Part shown: piece by piece, positions 37,887 to 49,193 of the stretch
Layout: each line of letters opens with the position of its first letter
Position numbering within the stretch: position 1 is the first letter of the stretch
Assembly: GCA_902591275.1 (NCBI GenBank)
Contig: CACJAC010000004.1
Coordinates: forward strand, 1 to 54,394
Length of the DNA: 54,394 bases
Reading direction: 5' to 3'
From: an uncultured Prochlorococcus sp.
Lineage (GTDB): Bacteria; Cyanobacteriota; Cyanobacteriia; PCC-6307; Cyanobiaceae
Notes under the pieces: generated by a model
Databases searched by the model: none
Seen by the model: the letters and a program-made list of their open reading frames with translations, nothing else
What the model was told of the DNA's origin: nothing
Made by a program: the position numbers and the translations under genes

Positions 37887-38039
37887 ATGGAAACAACTAA
37901 CTTTGGATTTGTAGCTAGTCTTTTATTTGTAGGGGTGCCAACAATATTCCTGATTGGTTTATTTATTTCTACACAAGATGGAGAAAAATCAAGCTTCTAC
38001 TCTGACTCAAGTAAAGGTAGGCTTGGGCCAAAACGCTAA
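37887..38039 (+). CDS. psbM: photosystem II reaction center protein M
   Basis: 50 residues. METTNFGFVASLLFVGVPTI starts the usual PsbM helix; FLIGLFISTQ closes it. PsbM sits at the PSII dimer interface. About 13 residues more than most PsbM (SSFYSDSSKGRLGPKR) extend the stromal tail. A possible -10, TATAGT at 37851, lies 31 bp upstream. Confidence 0.93.
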   Translation: METTNFGFVASLLFVGVPTIFLIGLFISTQDGEKSSFYSDSSKGRLGPKR

Positions 38040-38050
38040 TACTTTAATAA

Positions 38051-38920
38051 ATGCTTTGCATTTCTATAGAAGAATTTTTATTTTGGAAAAAAAAGCAACT
38101 TTCTAAAGGAGGGGATCAAGCATCTTTTGCTGTTTTACTTGATTGTATAGGCGGTATATCGACTAGTGATCTAAACTTGAAAAGTATAAATCCTAAGGAA
38201 GAAATACATTTAAAAAAAAATTTAGAATTTTTAGAGTCTCTTTGGGATGATCATTTACTAAAATCCTGCCCAATTCAGTACCTTTGTGGAATTACTTTTT
38301 GGAGAGACTTAAAATTAAAAGTTACAAACAAAGTACTCATTCCAAGACCAGAAACTGAGCTCATAGTTGATATAGTCTTCAATATATTTCGAAAAAAATC
38401 AGAAAAATTATTTTTTGCTGAATTAGGAACTGGATCAGGCGCAATTAGTATTGCGTTGGCATCGGCTTACCCATTTAGCGAAGGAGTGGCAACTGATATA
38501 GATCAAGACGCATTAGAAATTGCCAATAAAAATTTTATAAATTCTTCTAAACAATCAAATTTGAAATTTTATTGTGGAAATTGGTGGTCACCTCTTGAAA
38601 GTTTTAAAGGAAAATTAGACCTTGCCATTTCAAATCCGCCATATATTCCCAGAGATACTTATGAAAAATTACCCAAAGAAGTTAAGAATTTCGAACCTAA
38701 AGTCGCATTACTAGGTGGCGAAGATGGTTTAAAACATATTAGGGAAATAATACATAAAGCACCATTATTCTTAAAAGAGAATGGTTGGCTTATTTTAGAG
38801 AATCATTTTGATCAAAGTGAAAAAGTAAAACAACTACTTATTAAAAATAAATTTACATCAATAGAAATTGTGAAAGATCTTTCAGGTATTGGTAGGTTTA
38901 CCATTGGAAGATATAAATAA
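38051..38920 (+). CDS. prmC: peptide-chain release factor glutamine N5-methyltransferase
   Basis: 289 residues. PrmC (HemK) methylates the GGQ glutamine of release factors using SAM. ELGTGSGAISIALA is the SAM-binding motif I, ATDIDQDALEIA follows, and SNPPYIPRD is the catalytic NPPY motif. The N-terminal helical domain is present. It lies 11 bp after psbM, and tsaC-like follows after 23 bp. Confidence 0.95.
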   Translation: MLCISIEEFLFWKKKQLSKGGDQASFAVLLDCIGGISTSDLNLKSINPKEEIHLKKNLEFLESLWDDHLLKSCPIQYLCGITFWRDLKLKVTNKVLIPRPETELIVDIVFNIFRKKSEKLFFAELGTGSGAISIALASAYPFSEGVATDIDQDALEIANKNFINSSKQSNLKFYCGNWWSPLESFKGKLDLAISNPPYIPRDTYEKLPKEVKNFEPKVALLGGEDGLKHIREIIHKAPLFLKENGWLILENHFDQSEKVKQLLIKNKFTSIEIVKDLSGIGRFTIGRYK

Positions 38921-38943
38921 ATTATTATAGGTTCTTAATCCAA

Positions 38944-39525
38944 ATGAATTTAGTAGACTGCAAAAGTGCTTTGAGGACCCTTAAAAGTGGTTTGCCTATA
39001 GTTTTCCCAACAGACACTTTACCTGCAATTGGATGCTTACCAAAATTCTCAAATATTATTTATGAGTTTAAAAAAAGAGATAAAAACAAACCCTTAATTC
39101 TTATGGGATCAGAACATAAACATTTAATTGATTATGTTCACGAATCAGCAAAAGAAGATTACGAAAATTTAGCCTCAAAATATTGGCCTGGAGCTCTGAC
39201 AATTGTTATTCCTGCTTCAGAAAAGCAGACCTCGCATCTTACCAGTAATGATAGGACTATTGGGTTGAGAATTCCAAATTCAATTATGGCACAATTTCTT
39301 TTGAGAGAAACAGGCCCATTGTTAACTTCAAGTGCAAATATTTCAGGTTTTAAAGGACCAATTACAGCTGAAGGTATTGCTCTTGATTTCCCGTCTATAA
39401 AAATTTTGGGTCCCATCCCCTGGGGGGAAAGTAGTGGAAAAGCTAGTACTATTATATTTTGGAAGAACAGTGGAAATTGGAAACTGATTAGAGAAGGAGA
39501 AGTAATAGTTAGGGAATTGTATTAA
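38944..39525 (+). CDS. Sua5/YciO/YrdC-family protein (TsaC-type)
   Basis: 193 residues. The family makes threonylcarbamoyl-AMP for the universal t6A37 tRNA modification. FPTDTLPAIGCLP, KKRDKNKPLILM and the SANISGFKGP loop match its RNA/ATP site. One copy is enough for a small genome; whether it is TsaC or the related YciO type cannot be told here. Its stop overlaps the start of the next small gene (TAATG). Confidence 0.88.
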   Translation: MNLVDCKSALRTLKSGLPIVFPTDTLPAIGCLPKFSNIIYEFKKRDKNKPLILMGSEHKHLIDYVHESAKEDYENLASKYWPGALTIVIPASEKQTSHLTSNDRTIGLRIPNSIMAQFLLRETGPLLTSSANISGFKGPITAEGIALDFPSIKILGPIPWGESSGKASTIIFWKNSGNWKLIREGEVIVRELY

Positions 39526-39692
39526 TGTTTTTATTATTATTTTTTGTTTTATTAATTCAATTTTTTACTTATTGGATATTTGAACCCCTTGCATCTTTTT
39601 TAGGGTATGTTCTGGAAATAAGATTTTTTCCTATTGTTGCTATGGTAGGTTTAGTCTTTTTATTTTCAGCAAAGAATATTGAACAGAATTAA
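39525..39692 (+). CDS. 55-residue hypothetical membrane protein
   Basis: 55 codons beginning at the ATG that shares one base with the tsaC-like stop (TAATG). Two hydrophobic segments, about 1-18 (MFLLLFFVLLIQFFTYWIF) and 35-49 (FPIVAMVGLVFLF), suggest a small two-pass membrane protein. Translational coupling and a coherent pattern support it, but I do not recognise the family. Confidence 0.6.
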   Translation: MFLLLFFVLLIQFFTYWIFEPLASFLGYVLEIRFFPIVAMVGLVFLFSAKNIEQN

Positions 39693-39703
39693 ATAAATTA
39701 AAA

Positions 39704-39775
39704 TGCCGGCTAACAGATTTGAACTGATGACCTTCGCTTTACAAAAGCGCTGCTCTACCGCTGAGCTAAGCCGGC
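39704..39775 (-). tRNA. tRNA-Thr (UGU)
   Basis: 72 nt, full cloverleaf: acceptor GCCGGCT with AGCCGGC, D-loop AGCTCAGCGGTAGAGC, anticodon loop TTTGTAA with TGT, T-loop GTTCAAATC. CCA not encoded. It lies downstream of minE on the same strand. Confidence 0.97.
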
Positions 39776-39841
39776 AATTTCTTCATCTTACAATTAGGGA
39801 GGGTCAATTATCAGTATTTTTTTAGCTTTTTTTTAAATTTA

Positions 39842-40177
39842 TTACTTTTTGATATCTTTGTTAGCTTTATCAGTCTTATCAGTTTTTTTGAATTTTATTT
39901 CTCCTGAAATAGTTCTTTTGATTGGCAAATTGGCAACTAATGCAGTCATTCTATCCTCAGTCTCCAAACTTACTGCCACCTCCTCAAAATCAATTTCAAC
40001 ATATTTAGCAACAACATCAAGGATCTCTTTTCTCATTTTATCTAAAAGATCAGTTGTTAAGGAACTCATATCAACTCTGTCATGAGCAAGTACAAGTTGT
40101 AATCTTTCTCTAGCTGTATTCGCACTAGACGTTTCTCTGCCTAGTAATTTATTTATAAGATCTCTGAGAGTCATCAT
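39842..40177 (-). CDS. minE: cell division topological specificity factor MinE
   Basis: 111 residues. The N-terminal [11 protein letters not shown] is the membrane/MinD-binding region, and the C-terminal part, [20 protein letters not shown], is the dimerisation domain. MinE drives MinCD oscillation so division is at mid-cell. The C-terminal tail is lysine-rich ([15 protein letters not shown]). Two adjacent ATGs (40177, 40174). It starts 1 bp after minD. Confidence 0.95.
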   Translation of the reverse strand: MMTLRDLINKLLGRETSSANTARERLQLVLAHDRVDMSSLTTDLLDKMRKEILDVVAKYVEIDFEEVAVSLETEDRMTALVANLPIKRTISGEIKFKKTDKTDKANKDIKK

Positions 40178-40178
40178 T

Positions 40179-40994
40179 TTAAAAAACCTTTGTTTGCATT
40201 AATCTCATGAATTTATCTTTAAGACTTTTGCCTTCTTTTTTGAGATCGATAATTGGTACATCTTTATTTGTAAGTCTTTGAGAAACATTCAAATAACATT
40301 TTTTTGCAGGAGATCTACTATCTGAAAGTGTCAGTGGCTCTCCTCTATTTGTACTTATTATTACCTGTTCATCTTCTAAAACAATCCCTAATAAAGGCAA
40401 AGAAAGGATCCCTTGAACATCTTCGATGGATAACATTTCTTGACTAGCCATCATGTTAGGGCGAACTCTATTGATTACAAGTTGAATAGGCTCAATATCT
40501 GAAGTATTAAGAATCCCTATTACTCTATCCGCATCCCGGACTGCCGATAATTCTGGGTTCGTTACAACAATAGCTTCTTTACAGGCTGCAAGAGCATTTT
40601 TAAAGCCATCTTCTACACCAGCAGGACAATCTACTAGGACAAAATCAAATTTCTCACTAAGTAGCTCACTAATTTTTTTCATATCTTCGGGTTTCATCCA
40701 ATCCAACATCCTTGGATCTCCAGCAGGTAGAAGAGCAAGATTAGGTTCCTTTTTATGTCTAACCAATGCTTGGTCAAGACGACAATTTTTGTCTAGAACA
40801 TCTTGAGCCGTATAAATGATGCGATTTTCTAATCCTAGAAGAAGATCTAAATTTCTTAAGCCAAAATCAGCATCTAATACAGCAGTTGTTGCTCCGCTAT
40901 TAGCAAGAGCTATTCCTAGGTTTGCAGTTAAAGTTGTTTTACCAACTCCTCCTTTACCTGAACAAATTAAAATTGTGCGAGTATTCTTCCCCAC
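40179..40994 (-). CDS. minD: septum site-determining protein MinD
   Basis: 271 residues, a ParA-like ATPase. The deviant Walker A is GKGGVGKTT (13-21), switch [11 protein letters not shown], and the C-terminal amphipathic membrane helix [11 protein letters not shown] is present. ATP-bound MinD recruits MinC and MinE to the membrane. The start is GTG. Together with minC and minE it forms minC-minD-minE. Confidence 0.96.
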   Translation of the reverse strand: MGKNTRTILICSGKGGVGKTTLTANLGIALANSGATTAVLDADFGLRNLDLLLGLENRIIYTAQDVLDKNCRLDQALVRHKKEPNLALLPAGDPRMLDWMKPEDMKKISELLSEKFDFVLVDCPAGVEDGFKNALAACKEAIVVTNPELSAVRDADRVIGILNTSDIEPIQLVINRVRPNMMASQEMLSIEDVQGILSLPLLGIVLEDEQVIISTNRGEPLTLSDSRSPAKKCYLNVSQRLTNKDVPIIDLKKEGKSLKDKFMRLMQTKVF

Positions 40995-41105
40995 GATTTT
41001 TGAGATTTTACAAATAATAAAGCCACTTGCAGAAAGTTAAATATTTTAAAGATTAAGTAATTCTTAAATTTATCTATTTTCAATTAATTTATTGCAAACT
41101 ATTGA

Positions 41106-41768
41106 TTAATTTTTATTTTCGATTATGTGTGGTTTGATAATTATCGTTTGTTTATCTATTACCGCAATTTCTGGATAATAATTTTTGGGTTTTTCCTTTG
41201 GTCCTATAGCTATCACATCTGCAATTCTCAACTGTAAAGGGTTTAGATAAAGTGATGCAATAGATGCATTTTTATTTCCACTTTTACCTGCGAATGCGAT
41301 TCCTAGTAATTTTCCCCAAACATAAATATTTTTCTTAGCGGAAACTATTGCGCCTGGATTAACGTCTCCAATAATGCAGAGGTTTCCATTTGAAGATAAT
41401 CTTTCACCGGATCGTACTGTTCCTTTGTGAAAAATATCGTCTTTCTTTTTTGAATTTAACGATAGTAACTTTTTTTTAATCTTTTGCTCTTTAATAAAAA
41501 CTGAATCAATTTTTAAAAACTTCCCACTTAATACTGTATTTCTATTATTTGAGTAAATGCGAAAAGAACAAACATTTTTTTTGTTAAGGTCGGTTTTTAA
41601 TTGTGCTAATTGATGAGAACTTATTGACTCGCTGACGGCAAAAATTTTTGCTTCTAAAGGGTCCTTGCTTGATGAAAACCTTTTGAAAGTTTCATGGATA
41701 TTATCTAAATCTAATACAGAAAAAATCTCTAAATATTCACTTTTAGTATTTTTTAAAACGATTTCCAT
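41106..41768 (-). CDS. minC: septum site-determining protein MinC
   Basis: 220 residues. The C-terminal right-handed beta helix is clear: GTVRSGERLSSNGNLCIIGD, PGAIVSA, IYVWGKLLGIAFAG. The N-terminal FtsZ-inhibiting domain is only weakly conserved. MinC blocks FtsZ rings away from mid-cell. The 111-bp gap to minD may hold a promoter, but no strong hexamer stands out. Confidence 0.9.
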   Translation of the reverse strand: MEIVLKNTKSEYLEIFSVLDLDNIHETFKRFSSSKDPLEAKIFAVSESISSHQLAQLKTDLNKKNVCSFRIYSNNRNTVLSGKFLKIDSVFIKEQKIKKKLLSLNSKKKDDIFHKGTVRSGERLSSNGNLCIIGDVNPGAIVSAKKNIYVWGKLLGIAFAGKSGNKNASIASLYLNPLQLRIADVIAIGPKEKPKNYYPEIAVIDKQTIIIKPHIIENKN

Positions 41769-41777
41769 TGAATTAAT

Positions 41778-43034
41778 CTAGGAATTGTTTTTTATTAATG
41801 AAATTTCATTTTTAATTTCATTTTTGATCATATCTGGATAAACAATAAAAGAGCTTTCTTCAGATCTCATTAAAGTTTTTATTAATGCAGAACTATTTTC
41901 TAATGCGCTTTGATGAGTCCCGTCCCATATTTTTAGCGCATTATTAGATTCAAAACCTTTAAAAGACTTTTCCTTAATCCCACAAAATATTTCTGAATCA
42001 TAACCATTCTTTTCACATAATTTTGTGGCAAATGCAAGGATTTTTAATCTATTCATCTTACTTAAAAAACTTATGTCTGATGCCTTTAATAAATCTCTGT
42101 CAATAAACATTTTGCATAGTGTAGAAAGTGGTTCAAAAGATTCATCTTTCCATCTAATCAAATGATAATAAAAAGTTATATCATCATTTCTTATGAAATC
42201 ATCAAAATCAATCTTTGAAGGTGAAAAAATCAATTTATATAGAGAATTATCTAACCAAATATTCTTTTCATATTTCTGTTTGATTGTGTGTAATATTTTT
42301 TCTAGAATCCATGTTGATATTTCATTTATCTTGTGATTATAGATAGTTCTATACATCAAGTTTCTAAGAACAAGGAAATGCTCAATAGCGATCACTCCTT
42401 TTGGTTTAATTCCAATATTACCATCAGGTGAAAAGGTAAGAGCTGAAATTATTCTCTCTAAATCTACTAAACCGTAATTAGTACCTGTGTTGTAACTATC
42501 GCGTAAAAGATAATCGAGACGATCGCAATCAATCTCACTACTTATCAATGTTTTTAAAGGTTTTGAAAATAGTTGTTTTGATTGAAATAATTCACAAATT
42601 TTTCTGGGTAAATCCTTGTCATACTTTTTGAGAATTGAATTTATTGGAGAATAATTTGTAACTAAGTTTGCAGACCATTGTTCGTGATCATGCTCGAATA
42701 TTGTTTCGCTGGTATGGCTTAAAGGTCCATGACCTAAATCATGTAGTAGAGCTGCTCCATAAAGAACAAATTTATTTTCACAAAATGAAGATTTACTTTC
42801 AATTAATGTCTTGAAAATTTTTCTAGCTATACAAAAAACACCAATTGAGTGAGTAAATCTACTCGATTCTGCACCATGAAAAAGTAATGATGCCGCTCCA
42901 AGTTGTTTTATTCTTCTGAGCCTTTGAAAAGCGACTGTATCAATTAATTCCATAATCATTAATTCTTCTGGCTTTCCTGCATCAAATGCTATTTCTTTAT
43001 GAATTGGGTCATGAAAAATTCTTTTAATACTCAT
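41778..43034 (-). CDS. HD-superfamily phosphohydrolase
   Basis: 418 residues from the ATG at 43034; a TTG start at 43058 would add 8 residues. Relatives begin close to the conserved HDPIH. Metal ligands are H62 (RFTHSIGV), HD98-99 (LLHDLGHGPLSHTSE) and a later D in EIDCDRLDYLLRD. The family includes dNTP triphosphohydrolases and nucleases; the actual substrate is unclear. It lies 27 bp after ctpA and 9 bp before minC on the same strand. Confidence 0.82.
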   Translation of the reverse strand: MSIKRIFHDPIHKEIAFDAGKPEELMIMELIDTVAFQRLRRIKQLGAASLLFHGAESSRFTHSIGVFCIARKIFKTLIESKSSFCENKFVLYGAALLHDLGHGPLSHTSETIFEHDHEQWSANLVTNYSPINSILKKYDKDLPRKICELFQSKQLFSKPLKTLISSEIDCDRLDYLLRDSYNTGTNYGLVDLERIISALTFSPDGNIGIKPKGVIAIEHFLVLRNLMYRTIYNHKINEISTWILEKILHTIKQKYEKNIWLDNSLYKLIFSPSKIDFDDFIRNDDITFYYHLIRWKDESFEPLSTLCKMFIDRDLLKASDISFLSKMNRLKILAFATKLCEKNGYDSEIFCGIKEKSFKGFESNNALKIWDGTHQSALENSSALIKTLMRSEESSFIVYPDMIKNEIKNEISLIKNNS

Positions 43035-43061
43035 ATTTTTAAGATTTCTTATTTTCAATCT

Positions 43062-44357
43062 TTAGTCATTTAAAGATTTAATTTCTTCATTGTTTAATTC
43101 AATTGTTTGAACTGGAACTTCGTCTTTTTCTAGAAGCGACCCTAAAAATAATTCCGCATTCCTCACCCATTTATCGTCAGTATTTCCAAAATCACTTGCA
43201 TCCGGTAGATCAAGTAATTTGTCAGGCGTTATACCTTGGCCTTGAATATTATTACCCTCTGGTGTTAAGTAACTAGCTACTGTTATAGCAATACCACTAT
43301 CTTCTCCCAAACTTTTTAGGGATTGAATTAAACCTTTACCATAAGTTTGTTCTCCCATAAGAATTGACCTCTCATTATCTTGTAAAGAACCTGCAAGTAT
43401 TTCACTGGCACTTGCAGTGCCTTTATTTACTAAAGTCACCATTGGTCCATCAAAAGATGTCTCTTTTTGAGAAATAATCGCATCTTTGATTCCATTTCTA
43501 TCTTTAGTCTCGACTACGGGTTTCTCACTCAATAATGAGTCTGCAACTGCAATACCTGAGCTTACTAGTCCCCCTGAATTATTTCTAAGATCCAAGATTA
43601 AGCCCTCAACCTCTTTCTCTTTTAACTCTTGAAGAGCCTCTTCAACTTTTTTGGGTACGCTTTCGCTAAATTGAGTTATCCTTAAATATCCTATTGTGTG
43701 AGAATCGTCTCTTAGTCTTTTTGTTCTAACTGGTCTAAGATCCACTGATCTCCTCTCTAAATCGACTTCCCTAATTTCTCCTGACCCCGTAGATAATTCA
43801 ACTAAAACTTTTGTACCTGATTCACCTCTTAACTTAGAGGCGGTACTGGCAAGCCCTAACTTTTCTGATGAGATTCCATCCACTGTCTCTATAATGTCCC
43901 CGCTTACTATTCCAGCTTCTTCAGCCGGCGACCCCCCAAGAGTAGAAATAACTTTAACTTTATTGTTATCATCTTGACCTAATTGAAGCCCAACACCATT
44001 AATTTCACTCCCAAAATTACTTGATTTCAGTAGCTCATAATCTTTGGGGCGTAAAACTCTTGTGTAGGGATCGTCTAGAGGTCTTAACATATCTTCAATT
44101 GCGGAATAAGCCTCTTCACTTGTTTCAATTTGTTTCTGTAACGTTTTTTGTCTAATTCTTTTCCATTGGATTTCATCAAACTTTTCTGGATCATAAAAAC
44201 CTTCGTTTACCAAGGTCCAAGCGTCAAGTACTAATTGCCTGCTATCACTGAGAGCATCCACTCTTTCAATCAACAAAAGATTGATAGAAAAAACGATGAT
44301 CATTGAGGCAGTGATCACGGTTTTGAATGTTAAAAGTTTGTTAAAAGATGAATGCAT
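43062..44357 (-). CDS. ctpA: carboxyl-terminal processing protease CtpA
   Basis: 431 residues from the ATG at 44357 (a TTG at 44378 would add 7). A signal/anchor helix (about 11-30) targets the lumen. A PDZ domain (about 105-185) and an S41 protease domain follow; the catalytic serine S316 lies in KGTASASEIL and the lysine K341, 25 residues later, in TYGKG. CtpA trims precursor D1 of PSII, needed for the Mn cluster. It is divergent from petB with 71 bp between them. Confidence 0.92.
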   Translation of the reverse strand: MHSSFNKLLTFKTVITASMIIVFSINLLLIERVDALSDSRQLVLDAWTLVNEGFYDPEKFDEIQWKRIRQKTLQKQIETSEEAYSAIEDMLRPLDDPYTRVLRPKDYELLKSSNFGSEINGVGLQLGQDDNNKVKVISTLGGSPAEEAGIVSGDIIETVDGISSEKLGLASTASKLRGESGTKVLVELSTGSGEIREVDLERRSVDLRPVRTKRLRDDSHTIGYLRITQFSESVPKKVEEALQELKEKEVEGLILDLRNNSGGLVSSGIAVADSLLSEKPVVETKDRNGIKDAIISQKETSFDGPMVTLVNKGTASASEILAGSLQDNERSILMGEQTYGKGLIQSLKSLGEDSGIAITVASYLTPEGNNIQGQGITPDKLLDLPDASDFGNTDDKWVRNAELFLGSLLEKDEVPVQTIELNNEEIKSLND

Positions 44358-44428
44358 TGGGTTAAGTGTTAACACCAAGTATAAGAATTTTAAGTAAGCT
44401 CTTTATATCAAAGCTAATTTTTTTTTGG

Positions 44429-45085
44429 ATGGCGAATTCTTCATCTGTTTATGACTGGTTTCAAGAAAGGCTTGAAATCCAAGACATAACTGACGACGTA
44501 ACTTCCAAGTACGTACCCCCTCACGTAAATATTTTTTATTGTTTAGGAGGCATAACTTTAGTATGCTTCTTAATTCAATTTGCAACAGGTTTTGCAATGA
44601 CTTTTTACTATAAGCCTACTGTTACACAAGCTTATAGTTCAGTAAGTTACTTAATGACCGATGTAAGTTTTGGATGGTTAATAAGATCTGTGCACAGATG
44701 GAGTGCTTCAATGATGGTTTTGATGTTAATCCTTCATGTCTTTAGGGTTTATCTTACCGGCGGATTTAAAAGACCAAGAGAATTAACTTGGGTTACAGGT
44801 GTTGTAATGGCAGTCATAACTGTCGCTTTTGGAGTGACAGGATACTCCCTACCTTGGGATCAGGTAGGTTATTGGGCAGTTAAGATTGTTTCAGGTGTTC
44901 CTGCTGCGATACCAGTAATCGGAGACTTTATGGTTGAACTACTTAGAGGTGGAGAAAGTGTTGGTCAATCAACTTTAACAAGATTTTACAGTCTTCACAC
45001 TTTTGTATTGCCATGGTCATTAGCAGTTTTCATGTTGATGCATTTTTTAATGATTCGTAAACAGGGTATTTCAGGTCCTTTATAA
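44429..45085 (+). CDS. petB: cytochrome b6
   Basis: 218 residues from the ATG at 44429; an in-frame codon at 44366 is not needed, since homologues start near here. Four transmembrane helices. The paired heme-ligating histidines are in [16 protein letters not shown] and [16 protein letters not shown]38 corresponds to the covalent heme-c(n) cysteine. Core of cytochrome b6f, which links PSII to PSI. Followed after 33 bp by petD. Confidence 0.97.
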   Translation: MANSSSVYDWFQERLEIQDITDDVTSKYVPPHVNIFYCLGGITLVCFLIQFATGFAMTFYYKPTVTQAYSSVSYLMTDVSFGWLIRSVHRWSASMMVLMLILHVFRVYLTGGFKRPRELTWVTGVVMAVITVAFGVTGYSLPWDQVGYWAVKIVSGVPAAIPVIGDFMVELLRGGESVGQSTLTRFYSLHTFVLPWSLAVFMLMHFLMIRKQGISGPL

Positions 45086-45118
45086 ACTCTTATACTAAAA
45101 CCATTATTAGTTTTCCAT

Positions 45119-45601
45119 ATGTCTACGTTAAAAAAACCAGATCTGTCTGATCCAAAGTTGAGAGCAAAGTTAGCTAAAGGTATGGGCCATAACTATTATG
45201 GTGAACCAGCTTGGCCAAACGATTTACTATATATTTTTCCTGTTGTTATCTTGGGAACTATTGCCTGTGTAGTTGGATTAGCAGTTCTTGATCCTGCAAT
45301 GTTGGGAGACAAAGCTAATCCCTTCGCAACTCCCCTTGAAATACTACCTGAATGGTACCTTTACCCAGTTTTTCAAATACTTAGAGTTGTTCCTAATAAA
45401 CTTTTGGGTATTGCACTTCAAACATTAATCCCACTTGGATTAATGATTTTACCCTTTATCGAAAATGTTAATAAATTTTCTAATCCTTTTAGAAGACCAA
45501 TAGCAATGTCTGTTTTCTTATTCGGAACTTTTCTAACAATATATCTAGGTATTGGGGCATGCTTGCCAATTGATAAATCACTAACTTTAGGACTATTTTA
45601 G
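45119..45601 (+). CDS. petD: cytochrome b6f complex subunit IV
   Basis: 160 residues, three transmembrane helices. Contains the PEWYLYPVF motif of the quinol-oxidation site and ends with a typical [12 protein letters not shown] segment. PetD plus PetB equal the mitochondrial cytochrome b. It forms the petB-petD operon and ends 2 bp from the convergent invertase. Confidence 0.97.
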
Positions 45602-45603
45602 AC

Positions 45604-47043
45604 TCAAATTTTAAACATATCTAGATCGTTATACTCATTCCTTAAAAAATGATTCATTAATAAAAATCCAACAATTGTCCATGTTTGATATGTTCTTGAT
45701 TGTTGTCCAACCCAAGTACCTGTAGGACCATCAAAATATTCTGCCCATTCTTGATTGGGTAATTGATTAAGTTGACACCAATATGATTCCTCTATTAAAG
45801 ATTTCATTTCTTCCATGAGGATCACATCGTCTGAACCATAATGTTTTTGATGTAACAGGACAGCTGTACCAAAAAACCAAAGTAAGCTTGGCCAATGACC
45901 ACCGTTGTGGTAACTCCAAGGCCAATTCTTTGGATCGGATCCAGTTTTATTTTGCCATTCCTCGACATCCATATGAGGATGACAAATTCTCATAGGCATT
46001 TGAGCCATCAAATGCTGTCTGTTATGTAAAACTAATCTAAATAAAGCTCTTTGTTCTTCAGGAGGCAGAACTCCGAACATACATGCTAAAGAATTGCCTA
46101 AACTGTAAAATCGAAAATCAGGCCTTCCTGTCCTAATATTTCCTATTAAGTAACCACCTCTATTCTCTAACCAATCTTGTAGCCATGAGGGAACCACTTG
46201 AGGTTGAACGTTAAATTCATTGAAGTGTTGATCATCACCATACTGCTCAGTTGGCCTTCTTCTTAAAATTTGCATTGTTTGGCTGGTAACCCAATAATGC
46301 TTTAAAAGAAAACTTCCTAAATCCTTAACCCATTGATTTGTAAGAATAAGTCTTTGATCTAAAAGTCTACTAACATGATCTGCTCTACTTAATTCCATTA
46401 AGTTAATACAACTTTTTAAACATCCATGAAGTAAAACTTCAACTTCTAGTGGTGCTCCCCATACATCCATAGGTCTATCAATCATAAATGCGCAATCTGG
46501 AACAAAAAGTACTGGAGTACCCTCAAATGTTGGATGTAGAACTAGATCTAGTAGAAGTTGAATACCTCTTTGAACGCTTTGACTTTTTCCAAAGGCATAA
46601 TCACCGCTTTTATTGACATAATACCAACATAAAATGGGCCACCATAAACTTGCATCAGCTGAAGTAATCCTTCCTATTGATCTCTGACCATAATCTCCAA
46701 TGAGCTGTCCATTTTCTTCAACGAAACTAGTAGGAAATACACCACGCGTTTGGTAATTAGAGCTTTGTAACTCAAGGCATACACTCAGGAACTTTTTTAC
46801 AATTTCGTAACGTTTTTGGGTAATGAGGTAAATCATTACAGGAACATTGTCTCTTAAAAATATTTCTCCATAATTTAATTCTTTATTTTTTGTTGGGTGT
46901 TCTAGTGCAGCGACGCTTCCCACTAACTCGCCTGATATCTCAACCAAAGTCTTCTCGAAGTGTTTTTTTGCATTTGTTACAATTTTCTCCTCATCAGAAC
47001 TTGGTCTTACTCTTAAATTTTTTTGACTAAATCTTTCTGCCAT
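45604..47043 (-). CDS. alkaline/neutral invertase (GH100)
   Basis: 479 residues from the ATG at 47043, preceded by AAGGG about 11 nt upstream; an alternative GTG at 47136 adds 31 poorly conserved residues. GH100 invertases split sucrose to glucose and fructose in the cytosol. YGEIFLRDNVPVMIYL, SADASLWWPILCWYY, PEEQRALFRLVL and WPWSYHNGGHWPSLLWF are family blocks, with an aspartate and glutamate in place. The link to compatible-solute (sucrose) turnover is inferred. The upstream 600 bp is the rRNA leader, transcribed in the opposite direction. Confidence 0.87.
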   Translation of the reverse strand: MAERFSQKNLRVRPSSDEEKIVTNAKKHFEKTLVEISGELVGSVAALEHPTKNKELNYGEIFLRDNVPVMIYLITQKRYEIVKKFLSVCLELQSSNYQTRGVFPTSFVEENGQLIGDYGQRSIGRITSADASLWWPILCWYYVNKSGDYAFGKSQSVQRGIQLLLDLVLHPTFEGTPVLFVPDCAFMIDRPMDVWGAPLEVEVLLHGCLKSCINLMELSRADHVSRLLDQRLILTNQWVKDLGSFLLKHYWVTSQTMQILRRRPTEQYGDDQHFNEFNVQPQVVPSWLQDWLENRGGYLIGNIRTGRPDFRFYSLGNSLACMFGVLPPEEQRALFRLVLHNRQHLMAQMPMRICHPHMDVEEWQNKTGSDPKNWPWSYHNGGHWPSLLWFFGTAVLLHQKHYGSDDVILMEEMKSLIEESYWCQLNQLPNQEWAEYFDGPTGTWVGQQSRTYQTWTIVGFLLMNHFLRNEYNDLDMFKI

Positions 47044-47136
47044 TTCATTTATATCCCTTATATTTAAGCCTAGTTGTTTAAGGAGACTTTGATCAAATAA
47101 AAAATTAATAAAAAATTTTTGTATAAAAGGTTGCAC

Positions 47137-47645
47137 AATTACAGTCGGATGGTTTAGTATTTTCTTCTGGGCAGAAATATACTTTTTGCATTATTCAGGA
47201 AATTATCTTAAATCTAATTTTTGGTAAGTAAATGAATTTTTTGGAGATTTGATTTCGATCATTATTTTCAACCAGAAGAGGGTTTGTACCTTCGAAATGG
47301 GTTGATCACTTGTTGTTTAACTCTGCACCTAGAAAATTTAAAAACTTAGGAACTGATGCTTTTATTGCGTCAAGAGCAACTAAATTTTTTTTAGTTATCT
47401 CAAGATGTATATGCAATAAAGGTGTGAGGTCCCGTCAAGAATATATAAAAATGTCATCAATTGCTAACTTTTAGCTTTGATGTAAACGGATCTGAGATCT
47501 TGGAAAGTCACTTTAAAATATTTTTAATGTGCACTCAATGTAATCCTTAAAATTTAAGGAGGCTGAAACTAAATTCAAAAACTAAAGTTTTTATTTGGAT
47601 AAAGCAATTCATTTTGAGTAGATTTATCTACAAAAGGATTTGAAC
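47137..47645 (+). other. rRNA leader and promoter region
   Basis: No protein gene here. A frame open from 47253 to 47474 lacks a good start and is better explained as leader RNA. Features seen: a boxA-like TGTTGTTTAACT (47311-47322); arms 47327-47336, 47344-47356 and 47424-47434 that pair with the spacer after 16S; a hairpin AACTAAA/TTTAGTT (47378-47396); a palindrome at 47545-47559; and a small hairpin at 47577-47592. Since the arms must be transcribed, the promoter lies upstream of about 47310. Confidence 0.55.
47311..47322 (+). promoter_or_regulatory. boxA-like antitermination element in the rRNA leader
   Basis: TGTTGTTTAACT matches 9 of 12 bases of the enterobacterial rRNA boxA (TGCTCTTTAACA) and lies just before the first 16S processing arm, as boxA does in other rRNA operons. 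The match may be chance in AT-rich DNA. Confidence 0.35.
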
Positions 47646-49130
<1,485 letters not shown>

Positions 49131-49193
49131 CAGGGAGACAACAAAATGTTTAATATTATTATTTTGTCACCTTAGGTCGATCGGTATCTCACG

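Noticed and set aside
44358..44378. Longer ctpA start at the TTG at 44378
   Set aside because: The ATG at 44357 lies just before a normal signal segment; the extra seven residues add nothing recognisable.
47253..47474. 73-codon open stretch upstream of 16S
   Set aside because: It has no good start codon or ribosome site, resembles no family I know, and its sequence includes arms that pair with the 16S-tRNA spacer; leader RNA explains it better.
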